DNA from: Streptomyces sp. NRRL S-337
GTDB taxonomy: Bacteria; Actinomycetota; Actinomycetes; Streptomycetales; Streptomycetaceae
Assembly: GCF_000720175.1 (NCBI RefSeq)
Contig: NZ_JOIX01000094.1
Span: 1-26,574, forward strand
DNA length: 26,574 nt
Reading direction: 5' to 3'
Translations under genes and position numbers: made by a program
In this document: one piece after another, positions 22,219 to 26,574 of the stretch
Numbering within the stretch: position 1 is the first letter of the stretch
Layout: each line of letters starts with the position of its first letter
The notes under the pieces: model-generated
Told to the model about the DNA's origin: nothing
Databases searched by the model: none
What the model saw: the letters and a program-made list of their open reading frames with translations, nothing else

Positions 22219-23226
22219 GTGTTGATCGGTGACGTCGCGCGACGGTCCGGGGTCAGCGCCCGCATGCTCAGGCATTACGAATCGCTCGGCCTGGTGCAGC
22301 CAACGGGTCGTACCGGCTCCGGCTATCGTGAGTATTCCGGCGAGGACATCCGGCGAATCTTCCACATCGAGAGCCTGCGGTCATTGGGACTGTCGCTACG
22401 CGACGTCGGGCGCGCGCTCGATGATCCCGGCTTCGCGCCCGCGGAGCTCGTCGACGACCTCATCCGCCGGACACGAGACCGCATCGCAGCGGAGACGGAG
22501 CTGCTCACGCGACTTCGTCGGATCGGTGCCGCGGAACCCGCCGGCTGGGAGGACGTCCTCCAAGTCGTCGCCCTCCTCCAGGGGTTGGGGTCGAGCAGCG
22601 CGGCGGCGCGGCAGCGCGCGGCCCTGTCCGCGGTCGAGGAAGCGCCCGTGCCGGTGGAAGCATTGGTCGAGGCCGTGCTGAGCGAGTCGGACCCGAACGT
22701 CGCCGGAGCCCTTCGTTGGGCTCTGGCGCAATCGGGCGAGGACGGGCTGGCACTGCTGGCGGAGGGCCTCGGGTCACGTGCGGCCGAGGTACGGAAACGT
22801 GCCGTCCAGTCCATCGCCGAGTTTCCGAACGGTGCGGCGACCGCACGGCTGCAGGACACCCTCACGCACCCCGACATCGTGGTTCGCAGATATGCGGCGC
22901 TGGCGCTCGGGGCACGTGGAGTAGCCGACGCGGTCCCGACGCTCCTCGACATGATCGTCGAGGAGAGGAACGACGCCGATGCGGCCGACGCACTGAGCAC
23001 GCTGGCGAGTGACCCCGCGCTGGCGGATCAGATCGCTACGGGGCTCGTCGACTGCCTCGCCCACGACACCCTTGGAGCGCCTGCACGTCGACGGCTGACA
23101 CAGGCGCTCGCGGACATCCCGGGGGCCCTGGCGTCACGTGCCCTCGCAGATCTGTCACAGGACGAAGACCGTGCCGTCGCACTTACTGCGACATACATCC
23201 TCAAGCTACGCAACGCACGAGAGTGA
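22219..23226 (+). CDS. MerR regulator fused to HEAT repeats
   Basis: A regulator of 335 residues. The N-terminal MerR winged helix (about 1-70) reads IGDVARRSGVSARMLRHYES, then GLVQPTGRTGSGYREYS and LGLSLRDVGRAL. A dimerisation helix follows (about 75-102). In place of a small effector domain, residues from about 110 to the end form HEAT-like repeats, for example SDPNVAGALRWALAQSGEDG, AAEVRKRAVQSIAEFPNG and HPDIVVRRYAALALGARGVA. The region has no Cys pair as in metal or redox sensors. The start is GTG 22219 (or TTG 22222), with GGAGGGG 9 bases upstream. It likely acts at the stretched promoter before the operon. Its ligand may be a protein, perhaps its HEAT neighbour. Confidence 0.9.
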   Translation: MLIGDVARRSGVSARMLRHYESLGLVQPTGRTGSGYREYSGEDIRRIFHIESLRSLGLSLRDVGRALDDPGFAPAELVDDLIRRTRDRIAAETELLTRLRRIGAAEPAGWEDVLQVVALLQGLGSSSAAARQRAALSAVEEAPVPVEALVEAVLSESDPNVAGALRWALAQSGEDGLALLAEGLGSRAAEVRKRAVQSIAEFPNGAATARLQDTLTHPDIVVRRYAALALGARGVADAVPTLLDMIVEERNDADAADALSTLASDPALADQIATGLVDCLAHDTLGAPARRRLTQALADIPGALASRALADLSQDEDRAVALTATYILKLRNARE

Positions 23227-23235
23227 AGCTCTCCT

Positions 23236-23270
23236 GGGGTGCGGGGTGCGGGGTGCGGGGTGCGGGGTGC
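23236..23270 (+). repeat. Heptamer tandem repeat GGGGTGC, five copies
   Basis: Five perfect tandem copies begin 9 bp beyond the MerR-HEAT stop codon. A small hairpin (GAGAG, TGAAG, CTCTC) overlaps the stop itself. The rest of the 219-bp gap to 23445 shows no supported gene. Confidence 0.95.
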
Positions 23271-23445
23271 CAGGGGCGCTCGACGCCAGTCGCAGCTGGC
23301 GGTTGGCGGCGCCCGGCTCGAGCAACCTTCGCGAGCGCCGGGAGGTCTTGCCGGACGGCGAGGATGAGGCAGTGCCCATGCCGGGCCCCGGACCAACGGG
23401 ACAGGGGTGGCAGACGCCTTGCCGTGTGCCTGAGTGAGGGTGGAG

Positions 23446-23829
23446 ATGACGCATCTGAACACCGTGGTGGCGTGGGTCGACGCTCGCGAGAGACTGCCTC
23501 GCAGCGGCACACCGGTGGCGGCAGCGATCACGGGCCGGTATCCAGCTGACCGCACCACGGAGTCCCACTCGGCGTCGGGTGAGGAATTCTGGCTGGTGAG
23601 GCCGATGTACTTCACGACTCTGCACTGGAGTGAGGACGGGACGGAGCACAGAGACTGCTTCGTCGACCCCGACGGGGTTGTCCGGTTGCCGCACGGCCGC
23701 CCCAGTGCTGAAACCGTGACGCACTGGGCTGAGCTGCCCACGCTCCCAGGAGGGATGACACACGTCGTCCTTGGGGGAGCTGTGCGGCCGGCTCTCCACG
23801 ATGCCTGGGGCGCTCGTCCCCTCACCTGA
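23446..23829 (+). CDS. Small DUF551-like protein
   Basis: A protein of 127 residues that begins MTHLNTVVAWVDARERLPRS and contains THWAELPTLPGG. The W-x-x-x-x-x-RLP-x-x-G-x-P-V opening with a later HW-x-x-LP is the pattern of the DUF551 family. Between them lie EEFWLVRPMYFTTLHW and EHRDCFVDPDGVVRLP. There is no signal peptide. ATG 23446 has GAGGG 6 bases upstream; GTG codons at 23434 and 23440 are alternatives. The function is unknown. The neighbours give no clue. Confidence 0.75.
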   Translation: MTHLNTVVAWVDARERLPRSGTPVAAAITGRYPADRTTESHSASGEEFWLVRPMYFTTLHWSEDGTEHRDCFVDPDGVVRLPHGRPSAETVTHWAELPTLPGGMTHVVLGGAVRPALHDAWGARPLT

Positions 23830-23997
23830 GCCACGGCCGGCGAGGAACTTGTCGTAGTCGCCACCCCGGCCGGCGTACCGGCGCCAGGGCCGTGTGATGG
23901 CCGCACCAGGTCCCACGGACGGGAGGATGGGTCCGGCTGAGCGAGGTCGTCCAGCCGCCGTCGTGCTGCGCGGCGGTGGCAGGTGTAGAGAGGAGGT

Positions 23998-25110
23998 ATG
24001 CACCTCGGGCGGCGCATCGTTGATCTTCGCCGGTCACTGCGTGCGCGTGACGCGATGGCGGCCGTTCCGCTCGTGTGGATAGCGGCGGTCGTCGTCATCG
24101 ACGTCCTCGCGCCGCCGGACATCCACCTGGGTCCGTTGCTGGTCGCCGCCCCCGCGATCACCATCGGGTTCGGCGGCCCTTGGCTGACCGGGCTCGTTGC
24201 CACTCTCGCCGTTGTGGCCCAGGTGATCGTCGCGGTGGTGCGCGACCGCGACAAGCTGATTTCGGCGAACCACTGGGCGCAGATCGTCGCCCTCGTCATC
24301 GTCGGATTGAGCGTCGTGATCTTCTCCGTGCTGCGTGAGCGCCGCGCCAGAGAGCTGAACCAGGTCCGGTACGTGTCGGAGACCGCGCAGCGGGTCGTGC
24401 TGCGGCCGCTGCCCAAGCACGTCGGACCCTTGCGGGTCGCCTCCATCTATCTCGCTGCCGAGGCCGAAGCCAAGATCGGTGGCGATCTGTACGCGGCCGT
24501 GCGCACCGATTCCGGTACCCGGTTGCTCGTCGGTGATGTGCGTGGCAAAGGCATGACTTCGGTCGGTGACGCCGCCCTGCTGCTCGGTGCGTTCCGCGCC
24601 GCGGCTCACCGCCAGGCGACCCTCGCCGAACTGGCGGCGTTCCTCGACGGAAGTGTCTGCTGGAGCCTGACCGAGCCTGGTGAAAAGGAGCAGGCCGGGG
24701 AGACCTTCATCACCGCCGCCCTCCTCGACATCCCGGACGAGGGAAGCGAGGTGGACATGATCGACTGCGGGCACCCACCGCCGATCGTGGTCCGAGACGG
24801 CCGCGTCTCAAAGATCGACGCATGCCAGCCTGCGCCACCTCTCGGCCTCGGCGATCTGGTGCACGCGCGCTACCAAGTCGACACGTTCACCTTCGGCGTC
24901 GGAGACCTTCTGCTGCTTTACACCGATGGTGTCATCGAGGCCCGCAATTCCACCGGCGCTTTCTATCCGCTCGCCAAGCGGATACCTGCCTGGTCCGAGC
25001 GGCACCCCGACCCCTTCCTGCACCGACTCCGGCGTGATCTCCTCGACCACGTCGGCGGACGGCTGGACGACGACGCAGCCATGATCGCAATCGAGCGCCT
25101 TCCCACCTGA
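23998..25110 (+). CDS. Membrane PP2C-type (SpoIIE) protein phosphatase
   Basis: A protein of 370 residues. Three to four hydrophobic segments (about 22-38, 45-60, 62-82, 93-112) form an N-terminal membrane domain of the type common in Streptomyces (IDVLAPPDIHLGPLLVAAPA). A SpoIIE/PP2C serine/threonine phosphatase domain follows from about 135: metal-binding Asp in GGDLYAAV (Asp163), GDVRGKGM (Asp180), DCGHPPPIVV, LLLYTDGVIEARN and the end DDDAAMIAI. Such proteins often reverse phosphorylation of anti-sigma antagonists. The start is ATG 23998, directly behind AGGAGGT; this is close for a ribosome site, so a Met further in (residue 20) could also serve. No partner kinase or sigma factor is adjacent. 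Confidence 0.93.
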   Translation: MHLGRRIVDLRRSLRARDAMAAVPLVWIAAVVVIDVLAPPDIHLGPLLVAAPAITIGFGGPWLTGLVATLAVVAQVIVAVVRDRDKLISANHWAQIVALVIVGLSVVIFSVLRERRARELNQVRYVSETAQRVVLRPLPKHVGPLRVASIYLAAEAEAKIGGDLYAAVRTDSGTRLLVGDVRGKGMTSVGDAALLLGAFRAAAHRQATLAELAAFLDGSVCWSLTEPGEKEQAGETFITAALLDIPDEGSEVDMIDCGHPPPIVVRDGRVSKIDACQPAPPLGLGDLVHARYQVDTFTFGVGDLLLLYTDGVIEARNSTGAFYPLAKRIPAWSERHPDPFLHRLRRDLLDHVGGRLDDDAAMIAIERLPT

Positions 25111-25138
25111 TCGCCTTCCCACGTGATCGCCTTGCAGG
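25093..25138 (+). repeat. 16-bp tandem repeat spanning a stop codon
   Basis: Related units are GAGCGCCTTCCCAC (25093-25106), CTGATCGCCTTCCCAC (25107-25122) and GTGATCGCCTTGCAGG (25123-25138). The stop codon of the phosphatase gene (25108-25110) lies inside the second. Confidence 0.8.
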
Positions 25139-25395
25139 CGCCCTCCCCACTGGCGCGGTCCGCCACCCCTGGCTCGTCACCCAAGGCGACCGGCGACGTC
25201 GGAACCGAGAACCTTTGTTGGGCGTACTCCGCAGTCCGTGAGGCAGGGGCCCGGGAGGCGGACTGACGGCTGCTGAATGCCGACCGTCGCATAAAGATGA
25301 GAAGACATCAGCCGAGAGTGCAGCGCCGGATGGTATTGCAATGCCGGGAATCAAGGAGAATACTCAATAGCCCTAGCGGGAAGCCGCCGGAAGCG

Positions 25396-25427
25396 CGCTG
25401 CGTGTGGAGAGATATCCTCACGCAGCG
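25396..25427. terminator. Strong hairpin in a lower-GC, gene-free stretch
   Basis: CGCTGCGTG (25396-25404) pairs perfectly with CACGCAGCG (25419-25427). After one mismatch the inner GGA/TCC extends the stem, leaving a 6-base loop. TTTGTAATT follows on the plus strand. It may terminate the phosphatase transcript, about 300 bp away. The whole stretch 25111-25642 has no supported gene and is less GC-rich around 25310-25470. Confidence 0.55.
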
Positions 25428-25517
25428 TTTGTAATTCTGCCTGCATCGGGCGGAGCCGGACGTCTTACTGCCGCGAGTGGAAGCCTGATTCACCAAGCGC
25501 ACGCGGATGCTCGCCGT

Positions 25518-25553
25518 CACTGGCGATAACGGTTCCACTGGCGATAACGGTTC
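25518..25553 (+). repeat. 18-bp perfect tandem duplication
   Basis: CACTGGCGATAACGGTTC is present at 25518-25535 and again at 25536-25553, 90 bp beyond the stop of the Gly/Arg-rich gene on the minus strand. Confidence 0.95.
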
Positions 25554-25642
25554 CCGTCGTCCGAGAACGTGGGTCTGGCTCCCCATTCATGAAGCCGGCC
25601 CCCGAGGACGGGGACCAGCCTCGCAGTTGGCTCGTGGGGTGG

Positions 25643-25840
25643 CTAGTAACGGCCTCCGCGACCGAAACCGAACCCGCGTCCGCCACCAAAGCCGCGTCCG
25701 CCGTCGAACCCGCGTCCGCGCCCATAGCCGCGTCCGCGTCCGTAACCGCGTCCACCGCCGTAGCCGCCGCGTCCGTAGCCGCGTCCACCGTGGTCGTGAC
25801 CCCAGCCGCCATTGAGGGGAAGTATGCTTCGGATGCTCAT
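25643..25840 (-). CDS. Small Gly/Arg/Tyr-rich (RGG-like) protein
   Basis: A protein of 65 residues: MSIRSILPLNGGWGHDHGGR, then repeats of the type GYGRG, GRGRGYG and GRGFGGG, ending GFGFGRGGRY. ATG 25840 is preceded by AAAGGAGG at good spacing, the strongest ribosome site in this part, which supports it as a real gene. The longer frame starts 45 residues earlier without such a site. The repeats resemble RGG/RGY low-complexity regions that bind RNA or phase-separate in other proteins. No folded domain is seen. I do not recognise the family. The DNA of the gene is itself a repeat (CCGCGTCCG on the plus strand), so slippage may vary its length. Confidence 0.7.
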   Translation of the reverse strand: MSIRSILPLNGGWGHDHGGRGYGRGGYGGGRGYGRGRGYGRGRGFDGGRGFGGGRGFGFGRGGRY

Positions 25841-26478
25841 CGCGTTCCTCCTTTGAGCCCGAAAGATGGTCCGACCCCTGTGCAGTTGAACCGTTTCCCA
25901 CGCTACGCCGAGAGACCTGGCCAACTCAAACGGAGAAGGCCCGAAAGGTTGCGTAAATTCGCGTATTGCGTGCACTCAAAGTGGCCGTTTGTCGCTCTAC
26001 GGATTTCCGTCAACCCTAAGGATTCAAACGAATTCGGACGCCATCCTTCGTCCTCCAAGAAGGTGGATGGTGCGGGCGGCGAACTTTCCTTGGTGCACAT
26101 CAGGGTGTCACGTCTCGTTCGACCGGCGCGCACTCCGCCGGGGCGGGAACGCCGGGCTGCGGGGCGTGAGTTCGGTGCTGACCTTCGTGGTCCGTGCATG
26201 GTGGGAGAAGGGGTGGGGCGGCACGGAAGTCGCTGACCACGCCGCGGGCGGCGCGTTCGTTCTGTGCGCCGCCTTCCTGTCGTACTGCTGCCCGCGACCG
26301 GTTCCCGGCGGGCTGCTGCCGCCTGGGTGTCGGCCGATCGAGGGACACCGCCAGGGCAAGCCCCGAGGTCACGCCACGTCGTAACGTCATGCCGTCACCT
26401 GACCCGTGACGCTTGGCCGTTGCGCCCGGGCAGAGCTCCTCGAAGCTCCAGGATTCGCGAGCCGGTGCGCCTGCCCTT
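25841..26478. other. 638-bp gap without a supported gene
   Basis: This covers the probable upstream region of the Gly/Arg-rich gene and a lower-GC part (about 25900-26060). On the minus strand TTGACG (about 26011-26016) is a possible -35, with no good -10. Frames at 26100-26390 on both strands lack family patterns and codon bias. The right edge is the end of an insertion sequence. Confidence 0.4.
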
Positions 26479-26479
26479 A

Positions 26480-26574
26480 GAGGTTGTTTCAGTTGGTGAG
26501 TCGGCGGTAGCTGATGAGGGCTGCGGCGATGCCGACGAAGGCCAGGAAGTGCTCGGCCTTTCGCTCATAACGGC
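26480..26574 (-). mobile_element. End of an IS5-family insertion sequence (partial)
   Basis: GAGGTTGTTTCAG at about 26480-26492 overlaps the transposase stop codon and resembles the terminal repeat of Streptomyces IS5-family elements. TTA just outside (26477-26479) could be a target duplication. The element continues beyond the window. Confidence 0.7.
26489..26574 (-). CDS. IS5-family transposase, C-terminal end (partial)
   Basis: On the minus strand the frame from the right edge reads RYERKAEHFLAFVGIAAALI and ends SYRRLTN with TGA at 26489-26491. RRYERKAEHFLAFVGIAA is a familiar C-terminal segment of IS5-family DDE transposases in Streptomyces: the Arg/Glu region after the last catalytic Glu, then a closing hydrophobic helix. 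The start and catalytic core lie outside the window, so I cannot judge whether the element is intact. Confidence 0.85.
   Translation of the reverse strand, partial: RYERKAEHFLAFVGIAAALISYRRLTN

Noticed and set aside
23201..23512. Minus-strand frame containing GHCLILAVRQDLPALAKVAR
   Set aside because: It looked like a possible recombinase piece, but it overlaps the heptamer repeat and the DUF551-like gene and matches nothing I can name.
26100..26390. Short open frames on both strands near the right edge
   Set aside because: No ribosome site of note, no family pattern and no clear codon bias. One plus frame has a hydrophobic stretch (VLTFVVRAWW) but nothing else to support it.

Overview
The window is very GC-rich DNA with GTG and TTG starts, third-position G/C coding bias, and strong GGAGG-type ribosome binding sites. 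Protein families (ECF41 sigma factor, DUF5937/ArsR regulator, SpoIIE-type PP2C phosphatase, MerR-HEAT protein) fit a Streptomyces or close relative. I see no rRNA, tRNA, replication origin or CRISPR array. The mix of small regulatory loci, broken genes and insertion-sequence debris resembles an accessory part of a Streptomyces chromosome such as an arm. That placement is inference.

Layout. 1-3.2 kb: the tail of an unknown gene, a SigJ/ECF41 sigma factor divergent from a WrbA-type quinone reductase, and a Ser/Gly-rich DUF3761 lipoprotein. 3.2-5.4 kb: a class C beta-lactamase-like hydrolase divergent from a TetR regulator, with three copies of one operator between them. 5.6-7.6 kb: a DUF5937/ArsR-like regulator divergent from an aldo/keto reductase. 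7.6-9.8 kb: a small unknown protein and a 532-residue unknown protein carrying a threefold Cys/His motif. 9.8-14.7 kb: a flavin redox operon (ferric-reductase-like membrane protein, FMN-binding protein, ApbE flavin transferase) divergent from an OmpR-type response regulator and histidine kinase. The apbE gene is interrupted by one in-frame amber codon.

14.9-20.5 kb is decayed ground. It holds a contractile-injection-system baseplate fragment joined to the tail of another protein, an aminoglycoside phosphotransferase-like gene, an oxidoreductase remnant, an NmrA-like gene, a TetR gene, the tail of a probable transporter, a frameshifted IS5-like transposase remnant, and a zinc-independent dehydrogenase with a frameshift. 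20.5-25.1 kb: a TetR regulator, a two-gene operon of a HEAT-repeat protein and a MerR-HEAT fusion behind a MerR-type promoter, a small DUF551-like protein, and a PP2C phosphatase. The last part has lower GC, a small Gly-Arg-rich protein, and the end of an IS5-family element running off the edge.

The best-supported systems are the flavin electron-transfer locus with its own two-component system, and the MerR-HEAT/HEAT operon. A window-wide pattern also stands out: many genes carry short tandem duplications at or just beyond their stop codons.
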